From the NCBI GenBank assembly GCA_029876055.1, contig CM056875.1, positions 5,109,001 through 5,173,000 on the forward strand: 64,000 bases of DNA, given 5' to 3'. This document shows positions 51,569-62,166 of this stretch, in pieces (the first letter of the stretch is position 1; every line of letters starts with the position of its first letter). The notes under the pieces were generated by a model. The model was not told the DNA's origin, made no database searches, and saw only the letters and a program-made list of their open reading frames with translations. This DNA is from Madurella fahalii (Eukaryota > Ascomycota > Sordariomycetes > Sordariales). The position numbers and the translations under genes were made by a program.

Positions 51569-54500
51569 CTATGGTCCTTCTAATTCTTTGTTCTCGTCGT
51601 TGCTCTTCTCATTCCGTTGTGTTTCGTGGTCCGCCTTCTCGCCTTGGTCAACCTTGGTCTCCTCGACGGCCTCGCCCACCTGACTGCACTGGTCGTAGTC
51701 TCCCTCATGTTCGTCCTCTTCAGTAATTTCGAGCTCCTCGATGGTCTCTTCGGCACCCTCAGCAAGACCTCCATCAAAGTCCTCATCATAATCGTCATCT
51801 ATATCCAGTTGGCGAGGCAGTGTCTCGGTCCCGGCGGCTTTCGGCTTGGAGAGCCCCGAAGAGTCCGTGCCGTTCGCTTCACCTGGCTGCCACACCACGT
51901 ACGGCCTGGTGCCGTCGTCTTTGCCATGCTCAAACACCGACTCCCAAGTGTAGGGCTCTTCGGAGCCGTACACGAACACTGGAAGGGGCTTGGCTCGCTC
52001 GATCTCGCGGGTCCGGAAAGCACGCCCCTTTTGGCTGAACCTCTCCAACTTCTGGCGGAACGATTTGGACCACTTATCGTCCGCGGCCCGGTTCTGATCA
52101 AGGAGCTTCTTCCTGCGGTTAAGAAGCATGCTGTAGAGGGTTCGAGCCCGGCTCGGTTGTATGTCCTCCATGGCGTACTCGACGACCCAGCGATGCTTGC
52201 GGGTGAGTTTCTCCGGACGCTGTACGTATTTGCCATTGACCTTGTTTCTTACTGTGAGGAGCAGGCCGTAGAGTTCGACGTCCTCAGCTGGTTCGCCTTC
52301 GGTCTCCATCTCCGTCTGCTCTGACGCAAGCGGCTCAGACACCTCTTCTGCTTTCCCGTCTTCAGCGGACAAGGAACCTCTCTCGATCACGCCGTTTCCT
52401 TCCCACTTCGCCGCGTCGTCCGGTTTCCGTGGTTGCACTATGAGCTCCGACAGGATCTTAACGACCTTACCAAGTCTCTGCATATCCGCAGGTGCATCCT
52501 CTTCGGCCTTAACCTCGGGCTGGCTAGCTGAGGTCCGTTGCTCGCTTGGCATGTCTCTGAGCTGAGACGCCAGCCGGAGGATCAAGTCCTTCAATGTCGG
52601 CTCCTTGTCCGGCACGCCATCAGCTACCGGCAGCTGCACTCCCTGTTGTTCATCGGCCTCGTTGGGACTTGAGCCAGTGCCGCTGGCGGCATCTTCAGTC
52701 CACGAAGCGCCTGAGGCACCCTCTTCATCGGCGAGCTGGTTCTCGGCAGGTTCCACAGATGCCGGGTCCACAGGCGTGGCAGACCTGACGTTGCTTGTCA
52801 ACGCTTCCAAAAATGCGTCTATGCAACGTTCAGTCTCTTCATCGGATGCGCTCTCGAGAAGGCCGCTCTCTTTGAGAGCATATTCGATGGCTTCCCGGAC
52901 GGACATCACGCCATGCTCCTCGTTCTCCAAGGCATGCTCAACCTTGTGCATGACGTCTTCCCAGACATCGAGACTCGTCTCCTCTTCGCCTTCGCCCTCC
53001 TCGGCGGCCTCCTCGACCGTATCCTCGCCACTCTCCTCCTCATCAAGCTCGGGTTCCGCCTCCCGCGTGATACCCATCATGCGTTGCTCAAACTCCTCAA
53101 CCACCGCCCGGCCGGCTCCCTGGACCTCTTCGATCTCGGCGGGAGTCACGGGCTTGGCGAATACGTACATGAAGGGAGTCTCACCTTCTCTCGTCTCGAA
53201 GTGAAGACGCAGAGACTTGCCCGGGAATTTTGCCGTGACCCTATCCAGGACTTTATTGAGCAGGTGGACGCTCAGCTTGAATTCACGGTCGCCGAGGGTC
53301 AAGTCACTCTGGCCATGGATCGACAGGTCCATTTCCGGGAGGCTAATGTACTGGAAGCCGAAAATGCGCTGGGTATTGTGGAAGGCGACAAAGATGCCAT
53401 CCATGCGACCCATGCGGACCTGGAGTGAGTATTTCAGAAATGCAGACCGAATCATATCGTAATATTCACGCTCAAACGACTCCCACTGGCCAAAGCGTTT
53501 CCGGATCTCGTAACCCATGCCTTTATGGAAGTCTTGGGCCTCCATGCGAATTGAGATAACAGCCCGCGTCTTGAGATCAAACATGCCAGTTCCCGGTATT
53601 CTGGGGTCGAAAGCGTCAAGCTGGGACCGCATCATGAAGTCGCCTAGGGTCGTGTAGTGGTATGATTCGGGTCCATTTCGCTCCTCATCGCTCAGTTGAT
53701 CCGACTTCGTCCTCCGGTATTTTTCGAAATCTTCCTTGGGCAGGGTGAGGAATTTCTCCATCGACTTGCCCAGCATACTGAGGATGCTCGCCGTGTCAAA
53801 CTCCTTGTCGGCATCGATGGCGTAGGTACCATCCTTCCAATGGAGGAACGTGGCAGCGGGGGCACGCATGATGCGGGTGTAGTTATGCGATTCGACCTCG
53901 AAATCGCGAGACATCATGGACGGATTGATGCGTCGCCAGGCGGAGAGGAGGTAGTGGAAATGGGCCAATGTCGTAGTCATGCTGGAGGTCGAGCCCGAGT
54001 ACTTTTTGGCCTGCTCTGCAGCCGTGCTTATGAGCGTGCTGTCCTTGGAAGATGTGACGTACTGCTTGAGGGCGTTGAAATCGAATTCTTCGATGGGCAT
54101 TATGCGCGCCAGGTAAGGGTCAAAATTGAACACACGGGACCGTGGATCCTGGATGTGATAGACTCCCGGATTAAAAAGCACGCGGTCCAAACCGTACGCT
54201 AATCTAGGCACCGGTGGTTGTGGTTTCTCTACTGGCGTCAACTGCAGTTTCGATGAATCGACGGTCTCGACGACGAAGGCTGCTCGGCGGCCCTTCCTCT
54301 TCCCGCCGGTGATGCGAGGCGAAGGCCTCAGGCGTTGATTAGGCCCCGGGGTGGGTTTGCCTTTGGATGCCTTGGAAGCTGGTTTATCGCCCGCCGCCGT
54401 TTGTTTGGAAAGACTTGAAGTCTTCTTTTTCTCGTCCTCCGTGGCGAGTACGGCCTCGGCGGTTAGCTCCGGCTTCCGCCCAGCCTTCTCGGGCACCGCT

Positions 54501-55342
54501 AGAGAAACTTTGGTGGACGGTGTCTTTTTGATGCGCTCGGATTCCCGTTTGCCCTTCCCGGTTTTCTCGAGGGGAAGTTGGGATTCCTGGTGGAGGACTC
54601 GTTTTAGCACAGCCAAGGCCCCCTCGAGCAGTTTTGACTGGCGTGATGGCTGATTCTTGAGGCTGGTCAGAGCAGGAGTTGTCCGGGCTACGCGTTCGAC
54701 TTGATTCTGGCCTGTATCGGAAGGCGCGCCAGAGGCAACCGAGTCAGCATCAGGAGGCGCAGAGGGTTGTGCAGCTTCTGCGGAGGCGAGTTGGGCCGAA
54801 GTCACTGCACCCTGCCCGGCCTGCAGGTCTTTCAGTACTTCCAGGGTCTCCCTCCAGAGCTGTATCCTCGACGATGACGGCTTCGCCTGCGGCCGCTTGT
54901 TTCGTCCAGAGGAAGACTGTGATCTATTCCGCTGTGACCCTTGCGAGTCTCTGCCATTGGGGGGGCCATTTTCCTGATTCACCTCCTTCGCCTGGTGCGG
55001 TTCTTCCCCTTCATGTAGCTCTTCCCCCTGCTGCGAGGGCTCCTCATTCTGGGAATCCCGTTGGCGCAGTGATTCCGCGGCTTTTATCAGCCGCTGTGGG
55101 CGCGCCGATTTCTTCGATTTCTCGAGCTTCTTGGGCTTCTTTTTCTTCTCGGTCTTCTTAGGTTTCTCCGATTTTTGCTGCTTGGGCTTTGTACTATAGC
55201 AGTGGCGGGTTGCACAAAATCTTGCGATGGAGCTGGGCAGCGTCGGTGCCGACGTCCTGCTGCTAGCAAGGAGCACGCGACATGATAGGCAGATGAACGG
55301 AGACTTGAGTGTGCTGCGTGCCTGTCTGGCCAATGACAACAT
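51569..55342 (-). CDS. PET127-type mitochondrial RNA-processing protein
   Basis: Single exon, 1257 aa from the ATG at 55340-55342. The first ~50 residues (MLSLARQARSTLKSPFICLS) are an Arg/Ser-rich mitochondrial presequence. A long Lys/Glu/Ser-rich disordered stretch runs to about 355. The conserved Pet127 domain is at about 360-740 (LAYGLDRVLFNPGVYHI, FDPYLARIMPIEEFDF, HKGMGYEIRKRFGQWE, PEMDLSIHGQSDLTLG), followed by acidic low-complexity sequence and a second conserved patch (RKHRWVVEYAMEDIQPSRAR). Pet127 localises to the mitochondrial inner membrane and affects mRNA 5' processing and turnover in yeast. The domain is thought to have a PD-(D/E)XK nuclease-like fold. The protein is much longer than yeast Pet127 (about 800 aa) mainly through the charged extensions. 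Confidence 0.9.
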   Translation of the reverse strand: MLSLARQARSTLKSPFICLSCRVLLASSRTSAPTLPSSIARFCATRHCYSTKPKQQKSEKPKKTEKKKKPKKLEKSKKSARPQRLIKAAESLRQRDSQNEEPSQQGEELHEGEEPHQAKEVNQENGPPNGRDSQGSQRNRSQSSSGRNKRPQAKPSSSRIQLWRETLEVLKDLQAGQGAVTSAQLASAEAAQPSAPPDADSVASGAPSDTGQNQVERVARTTPALTSLKNQPSRQSKLLEGALAVLKRVLHQESQLPLEKTGKGKRESERIKKTPSTKVSLAVPEKAGRKPELTAEAVLATEDEKKKTSSLSKQTAAGDKPASKASKGKPTPGPNQRLRPSPRITGGKRKGRRAAFVVETVDSSKLQLTPVEKPQPPVPRLAYGLDRVLFNPGVYHIQDPRSRVFNFDPYLARIMPIEEFDFNALKQYVTSSKDSTLISTAAEQAKKYSGSTSSMTTTLAHFHYLLSAWRRINPSMMSRDFEVESHNYTRIMRAPAATFLHWKDGTYAIDADKEFDTASILSMLGKSMEKFLTLPKEDFEKYRRTKSDQLSDEERNGPESYHYTTLGDFMMRSQLDAFDPRIPGTGMFDLKTRAVISIRMEAQDFHKGMGYEIRKRFGQWESFEREYYDMIRSAFLKYSLQVRMGRMDGIFVAFHNTQRIFGFQYISLPEMDLSIHGQSDLTLGDREFKLSVHLLNKVLDRVTAKFPGKSLRLHFETREGETPFMYVFAKPVTPAEIEEVQGAGRAVVEEFEQRMMGITREAEPELDEEESGEDTVEEAAEEGEGEEETSLDVWEDVMHKVEHALENEEHGVMSVREAIEYALKESGLLESASDEETERCIDAFLEALTSNVRSATPVDPASVEPAENQLADEEGASGASWTEDAASGTGSSPNEADEQQGVQLPVADGVPDKEPTLKDLILRLASQLRDMPSEQRTSASQPEVKAEEDAPADMQRLGKVVKILSELIVQPRKPDDAAKWEGNGVIERGSLSAEDGKAEEVSEPLASEQTEMETEGEPAEDVELYGLLLTVRNKVNGKYVQRPEKLTRKHRWVVEYAMEDIQPSRARTLYSMLLNRRKKLLDQNRAADDKWSKSFRQKLERFSQKGRAFRTREIERAKPLPVFVYGSEEPYTWESVFEHGKDDGTRPYVVWQPGEANGTDSSGLSKPKAAGTETLPRQLDIDDDYDEDFDGGLAEGAEETIEELEITEEDEHEGDYDQCSQVGEAVEETKVDQGEKADHETQRNEKSNDENKELEGP

Positions 55343-58300
55343 TGCAAGATGGTCGAACCGAGGTTGAGGTCGGCGTCCCGAGTGCAACAGCCCTGGCGAT
55401 GATACTCTCGTCGATGTGTGCAGCTCGATTGCTCACCAAACGCGATTGCAGCGCGCCTACCCCTGCCCTTTTTTTTTTCTGGCGTTCCATTGGCCCCGCT
55501 ATCTCCGTCGCCGCCCGAGCTGCCGGGTCCTCATTCGGCCGATTCCGAGTTTGGGTTTAGTGGCAGCCCGGCAATACAATCGATTGCGAGCAGCTTGACT
55601 CTTACTTCCAACCAAAACTTGTCCAGGAAGAGAGCCTAGGTCAGGTACCTTATCTGAGCCAACAATTGGGACACTCGCATGTCGAAACTCCCCTCTTTGA
55701 ATCACCGCTCGCGCCTCACCGACCAGGACACACGCACGATACTGAGGTAGCGTGGCGTCCATGCTCCAGTCATACCGCAAGGCCGCCGGCTCTGTGAGCT
55801 GGCCAGAAAACACACTGCTGAGGCAGCCAGCCCAACGGTTCTATTCAGTCGCTCGAGTTCGACATCGCAAAAAGCGTCCATTGCTGACAAGACTACTCCC
55901 GCTATCTCACTCCTCTGGCACCTAGCCCGATGCAGTGAGTGATACCTGGCGATACGCGCGTGCTTACACCGCCGTGCAATTGTGGCGGCAGCTTTAAGGT
56001 TTAGAGCGCGGGAAGCCTCTTAGTTTAGTCCCCGTCTAACCATATCCCATACCGAGCAACCACGCCCCGATCGACGCGTCAAGCAGCCCGTGGAGACACC
56101 CTTACCAATCGGAACCTCTTCCTGCTGTACTTAGCGGACGTCTATCCCAATGTTCGGTTGACGTGATCAGCCTCAAACTGAGGCCCAAACAAAGGGACCG
56201 TTTGAGACAAGATCCAATATGGGACACACACGCTCAGCAACAACCCCGAGTAGCCTCCCCACCTACGAGTGTAAGCGCGCAACAATCAGAGCCCGATGTG
56301 CTGCTTGTATGAGATTGGCGTGTATACAACACTTCGTCAAGTCTAATCGGACACAAGTCAGACATCCCCCCGCCCCTCTCTCAACAATAACAACACAAAA
56401 AATAACAGCACAAAAAAAAAAAAAAAAAAAAGGAAAGAAAAGAAACCGCACTGGATTATTTAGTTGTTGCCAGTGTCCCAAGAAGCCGTCGACTCATGCA
56501 CAGATCCTTATCGCCTCGAACAGCCCTTCAATCATTGTTTATGACGCCTCTTCGCCTTACCCCCACTCCGGTAAGTCTCCCGACTTGCTCATGACAAGAA
56601 CCCAATCAGCAACCAACATGGCTTCTTGCTTTTTTTCGCGTTCGTTTTCCCCCCCTGTTACCTTTTTCCAATGACGTGCTTTTTGGGAGATCTCCAGCTG
56701 CGCTTGCAGCGGCAAGGATGCTGGACGCCTCCCGGAAGCACACCAAGGTATTTCCGGAAGCAGCCTTTCTACCACCGTTCCGTTCCTGTCATTTCTGTCA
56801 TTTCAGTCTCCTCCGCGTCAGGAATTTTGTCCTTCACCATGTCAGGGACCGTTTGAATCGGCAATTCGGTGGTGGGGGATCGCGAACATGTGGCGATTTG
56901 AGCCGCTGCCATTTGTCTGACTGGTTTCACGACCCCACTGCTAAAGTCGGTCTCATTACCTAATAAGGTGCTCAACCATGTCGGGACGCCAACACCCACG
57001 AAGACGAGGCGGCGGGATGTACCCGTCAAGGCTGAATTGCGCCGCCTCCTTGTTTATGGGCAATGCTCCCTCAAGGCTACGGGAAAATTCTCGATGCTCG
57101 CAAAATGCGCATCTATCAGATCCGCGATATAGATCAGCGGAAAAACCACGTTCGATAACGGCGCCCCCGTGGTGCTGATCAGTTTTGGTATCTACGTACG
57201 TTACATGTTCGTGTAAATGCACAGTGTGCACCACCCCACAGCGGGTTCAACACACGGTGAGAGAGAAACATCCGCCCGCCACGTCCCACGGCTGCCTCGC
57301 ACATCAACCCCTTAGTCTGTACCGGTGAGACGCAATGCGTGTTGTGGCTGCCGTTGGTCGGGAGGACATTCTGCTCGGGCGGTTTGCTACATGTAGACCT
57401 TTGCATGACCCGCGATGTGGTATCATCCGGGCGCTCGGGTGTCATGCCTCTCGTCCCGTGTCGCATGTTTCGACCGCACCAAACCCAGGATAAAGCCACG
57501 GTTAGGCGGGTACGCGGCCTCCATTGATGGCGAGAAAAGTCTCGCAAATCACGAGCTGAAGCACGTTATCCCTGTTGCCCCAGGGACCTTCCCACCCTGC
57601 AATCCAAGAACGCTGGATCGGCCAAACCTCTGCAGTTGGGGAGAGTGTGGGCGGCCGCCCCGGAGCATTGCTAGGCCACCACTATTCTGATATCATATGA
57701 GCCCCTTATGGCGATGCCGTCCGCGCCGCTCGCGTGCGAGGCAACTCACCAGTAAGCTTTCCGTGCGCGATAGGCGCCTGAGCTCTGCAACGCTGCGGTG
57801 ACCCTATCAACAAGGCTAGAGTTATCAGAGCAGACGATAAGTCCTAGATGATTCAGTCTCAGCACTGCCGCAGCAGTACGTCTACTGTGGGTGGTACATA
57901 TATGCACATGCTTATCCCTGACGATGGCTGCTAGCCGCCATGTTGTTGCGGGATGCTCCGGTCTAAAAGAGATGACGCGAAGGCTGTGAGGTGCCGATGT
58001 TAATTGAACCCCTCATCAGAAATATTAGGTTCTCGAATCCATGCACGCGGTACTGAAGCGATGAGCCTGGAGTCGGGATTTTGTTGTAGGCTCTAACAAA
58101 GCAGTTGGTTGCTTGTCACGATCGACGCGTGACGGCATGCGTCGATGTTGTTCCGACAGATCGGAACATCACGGATCGCAACAGGCTGGCGTGCTGGGCG
58201 ATCGATATCTCTGTACCTTTCGAAACTGGTTCCTTGGCCGCATACACCGTGGCACGTAGCCTCTGGCATGTCGACAAGTGCCATTGGCTCCGTTATCTCA

Positions 58301-60498
58301 GTCATCTAAGACAAGAGTAAGTTTTGGTGTCCGTCAAGTCCAAAGCGACAGCTGAACCGTAATCCTCACGTTCGGGTACGTAATCCCGCCTTATCTTGCA
58401 GCTACTAGCATCAGCCCTGAGGAATACGGTGACTCTGGGGTAAGACACCATAAGGGAGGGACATGGACGGATATTGGTCCGCGGCCGAATAAGAAACGTT
58501 ACGGGGGCTCACCGAACTCAGGCCGAGAGCCCGAATCCATGTGTTGGGGGCCGTGATAGCTCACCGGCTGGCTGGCGCCGTGGACCTTGTCGCCGATCTT
58601 GTCAGTTCGTTGTTGTGATGGCAACTTTCGTGAAAGAAGAGGCAGTAGAAGCCAAGAACAGACGTTCGTCGCTGCAGCAATTGCATCCGGCAGATCTGCA
58701 ACCTCAGGCCACCAACCCTTATCTTGGACCCCCACAGAAGGTTCTTCCCACATCCCATGTGGGTCCCCACAATGACCCTTGTCAAAAGCGGGCCCTCCGA
58801 GCATTGAGTCCCGTGTCACTCACTGATAAAGTCGCAGATTCACAGCCCAGTTCGCTGGCCGCGACAAACCCCTGGAGAGAGCACTGACAGAGCGGGCCTC
58901 CTTGTCCAACGGGCGAGAGGACCTTGCTGGCCGAATTTGGGCGAGCGGGGCCGTTACCGTATGTAGAGGGTGAGGGGATCCGGGCGGAAGAGCACTGCTC
59001 GTCCACAAGCCCAGACATGTGCGCGTGGAACCAGAGCTTCGGCCGTTGACAGCACCTCCGCGCTAAACCCACTCACTCCATCGCCCGCTCTCCCGCAACG
59101 ACATTTCCACGTCCCACCCACGCTTGCGGAAGGGGGAGGAAAAAAAAATACTTCTCAATGCGCGCACTTGCCCACGCCGTAATGTATTACAAACAGCATA
59201 CTACCGTACTATGTAGAATATCCACATGGTGTCGGTCAGCGCCACCCTCACACGTTTGCGCGGTAGCCGGCTGCCCTTGTATACCTCTTGTGGGTTGCTA
59301 GCGGGATGGACAACCTCTAACGATCTGTACGACCGGGAGCTCGCTGAGGATATTGTCACGTCACCTGGCGCAATCGCTGCGACGACGGGGTCTTAAAGTC
59401 TACGGTACCTCAGCAGCGCCGGAGGACATCGTAGCATCGCATAAACTGCGACCTCCCCCCACTGCTGATTGCCCCGCAGAAACTCCCGTACCTCAGTATT
59501 GGCAACGACCCGCTGAACGCTCCGTCAGCAAGGCTCGGTACTCTCTGGGCCGGGGAGCAATTTATCTCGCTCAAATCCTCGCGTTATCTCAGTCGACCCT
59601 GCCTCCCTCTTCTCTCCCTGTGCCTCCCATCCCGTTCACAAGCCTCATCCAAGCACGGCTGTGTCTCTCGTCTTCTTTTTCTTGTCTTTGCGCCCTCCGT
59701 CTTTCGACTCGCCCTCCTTCACAACAGAATAATTTTAATTACCCGCCCACAACGCCGTCGAAACCAACCCGCCTGGCCCTTATCGGGAGGTACCCTCAGT
59801 GCATTTACTTTATCTCTGCCACGGCAAGCAAACGAGCTCCTGCCCGCCAGGGTGCAACGTCGCCGGGCGTATCAGGCCCGACGATTCTGCACCGCTTCCC
59901 CTGCCTATCAGAGGCCCAGACAGCAAACCCGTATCGGGTATCAGATACCATCCAGGCTGGGGACGCAGCGCCGGGAGTTCACTGAAGGCGCTCTGTCCGT
60001 TTATCAGTGCCCTCTGGCCGCTACTTGCCGTGTTACTACCTTGTTTCGGGTCCTGAATCAAGGCCGCATATGGACGTCTGATAACCGGCTCGGCGGGCCC
60101 TCTGTAGCACGACATATCTGCCGCCGTGACGACTGAGCCGCCCCCAGTCCGTGGTAAGGGTAGATATATCCTGAAGGAAAAAAAAACCCGGTCTTGTCTC
60201 TTCCGCCCTCACTCCCTGTGAGAGCGACCCTGACGCCCAACTCCGACCGCCGCTCCATGGACATATCACGGCCTGTCGAACTCTCAACTGCCATGTTCAA
60301 CTTCAAGTGATCGCGCCGTTGCTCTGGTCGTTACTCTTTCCTCTCCCTTATCTTTACCCTTCTTTCCCCACAAGCACCGCCCTCACGGACGTCTCAACCC
60401 TATCTCCTCCACCGCTGATTCTAGACCTCCGGTCTTGGGAGTCACGGCAGCGGTAGTCCTCGCTCCTAGACACCAAGGCCGCATTTTTATTGTCAGAA
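55343..60498. other. 5.2-kb gene-poor region between divergent genes
   Basis: No convincing gene. The longest frames (for example 59353-59985 plus and 58474-58887 plus) have no recognisable motif. A-runs occur at 56411-56431. The final ~900 bp (59600-60498) are pyrimidine-rich with several short upstream ORFs and probably form the leader and promoter of the gene at 60499. No RNA gene or mobile element was recognised. Confidence 0.5.
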
Positions 60499-62166
60499 AT
60501 GTCGGCACACTCGGCCTCGCCGCCGCCGCTGCAGGTGGCAGCCAACAGCCAGGTGGACGAAAGCAAGATGCCAAAGGGGCACTGCCGGTACATCCTCCTT
60601 CACCCCGAGATCAGGGGCCAGCGGTGCGCATGCGTCAGCTTCTCTCTCAACAAGAGCATCCCCGGTGCCACGTGCGACTGTGGTCATCTGGCATGCTACC
60701 ACAACACGGAGCCTGAGGCGTCGACAGATCAGAAACACGAGCTTGAGCTGCTGAAGAAGCGGATACGACAGCTCGAAGACCAACTCTCCAGGGGACACGA
60801 GGACGTGCTGGACAGCGTCGTGAGCAGGCTAAACGAGGTCCAGGACCACCTGGAGAAAAGCAGGGACGAGTTCAGCGAGCAGATCAAAGGTGCCTACCGC
60901 AACGTCAGCATGAGCTGGCGCTCCATCGAGCAGGCCGACCGCAAGAACCAGCAGCAGGCCCAGCAGCTTCGCCAGGTCTACGAGAAGCTCAGGGACCACG
61001 ACGAGCGCCTCGACAGGCTGCATAGTGAGCAGCTAGAGCTTCGGGACGCCGATCTCAGCTTGGAAGAGCGCATCGAGAATTTGACGGAAACATTGGAAGA
61101 GGAGGAAGAATTCCGCCTCGCCTCCGCCGCAGCTGCCGCCGCCGCAGCAACAGCCGGAGCCAGACATCCGCGGAGGAGATCAACGTCCGACACATCCCAT
61201 CCAAACGTCCCTTTAGGCCCTTTAGGGGCAGGGTCCGCCGGTCCGTCAACCTATCGTCCCTATTTTCGATCACCACCGATAGTGGGCAGCTCCAGCAGGC
61301 AAGGACATTCCGGCGGACCCGAGCTCGACGCCAGCAATCGCTACCACCACCAACAGTCACCGAGGCCCCGCCCGCTCCCGGCATCCGCCCGCTCCACAGG
61401 CGCCTGGACGGTCCACGTCTCGCTCCTGCCCCACGCCTTTGTCCCGATGCCGTTCGAACGCAACACCAACGCCTACCAGCGCTGCCTCTCGCGGGGCCTT
61501 CACCAGGTAGTGGCCGTTCACGGCCCGGACGCGGCCTCGTTCCGGGCAGCGGTGGAGAAGGCGTTCGGCCGGTTCCTGCGCGGGCGCGAGTGGATGCCGC
61601 TGCAGGCGAAGCTATGCGACGCCGAGACGCTGCAGGGGCTGCCGATGCTGCGGCAGCTGGACCAGAACCTGGTCGACTCGGCCAGGGGTCAGTATGACCA
61701 CGAGTTCCTGCGGCGGCACTGCGCCGTCTGCGACTCGAGCGGCATGATCGACTCGTTGTACATTGCCATGTGCCGCCATACCATCTCGTGGCATACCCTC
61801 AGGCATTCGCCCGTCTTTATGGAGGGCTTGGAGGGTTGCTGGGCGTATGACGCACTGCTGGATACGGATCCGTTTGATGGCGATATGGCGGTGGACGATG
61901 AGGCGCGGCCGGCGGCAGGGGATATCACCACGGTGCTACCGTCATCGGTGGTGAAGAAGAGGCCGTTGGCCGAGATGTCAAAGTCAGGGAGCTTTGGTTC
62001 GGCGGCGGCGGGTGCGGCTGGAGCGACAACTGCCGCAGCTGCAGTGGCGGCAGGAGAAACTGATGAGGGTGCTGGAAGGGTGAAGAGAGCTTGTCCGGTG
62101 CCGCCGCCGCCGCCGCCGTCGGGCGCGATTGTTGAGATAAGAAGGAGGGATATCAAGACTGCGTAA
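60499..62166 (+). CDS. Conserved fungal coiled-coil protein with a CxCGH-type cysteine motif
   Basis: Single exon, 555 aa; ATG at 60499. Residues ~20-65 hold a Cys/His cluster, RCACVSF...GATCDCGHLACYHN, which looks like a small zinc-binding or SWIM-like element. Residues ~75-205 form a long coiled coil (LELLKKRIRQLEDQLSRGHE, LSLEERIENLTETLEEEEE). An Ala run and a disordered Ser/Pro spacer lead to a conserved C-terminal block (~300-460: WTVHVSLLPHAFVPMPFERN, RCLSRGLHQVVAVHG, HCAVCDSSGMIDSLY). The tail is Ala/Pro-rich with a PPPPPP run. I recall the general pattern in other filamentous ascomycetes but no function; a chromatin or regulatory role would be speculation. Confidence 0.82.
   Translation: MSAHSASPPPLQVAANSQVDESKMPKGHCRYILLHPEIRGQRCACVSFSLNKSIPGATCDCGHLACYHNTEPEASTDQKHELELLKKRIRQLEDQLSRGHEDVLDSVVSRLNEVQDHLEKSRDEFSEQIKGAYRNVSMSWRSIEQADRKNQQQAQQLRQVYEKLRDHDERLDRLHSEQLELRDADLSLEERIENLTETLEEEEEFRLASAAAAAAAATAGARHPRRRSTSDTSHPNVPLGPLGAGSAGPSTYRPYFRSPPIVGSSSRQGHSGGPELDASNRYHHQQSPRPRPLPASARSTGAWTVHVSLLPHAFVPMPFERNTNAYQRCLSRGLHQVVAVHGPDAASFRAAVEKAFGRFLRGREWMPLQAKLCDAETLQGLPMLRQLDQNLVDSARGQYDHEFLRRHCAVCDSSGMIDSLYIAMCRHTISWHTLRHSPVFMEGLEGCWAYDALLDTDPFDGDMAVDDEARPAAGDITTVLPSSVVKKRPLAEMSKSGSFGSAAAGAAGATTAAAAVAAGETDEGAGRVKRACPVPPPPPPSGAIVEIRRRDIKTA

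Noticed and set aside
59353..59985. 210-codon + ORF upstream of the 60499 gene
   Set aside because: Ser/Pro/Leu-rich reading of a pyrimidine-rich leader; no domain.
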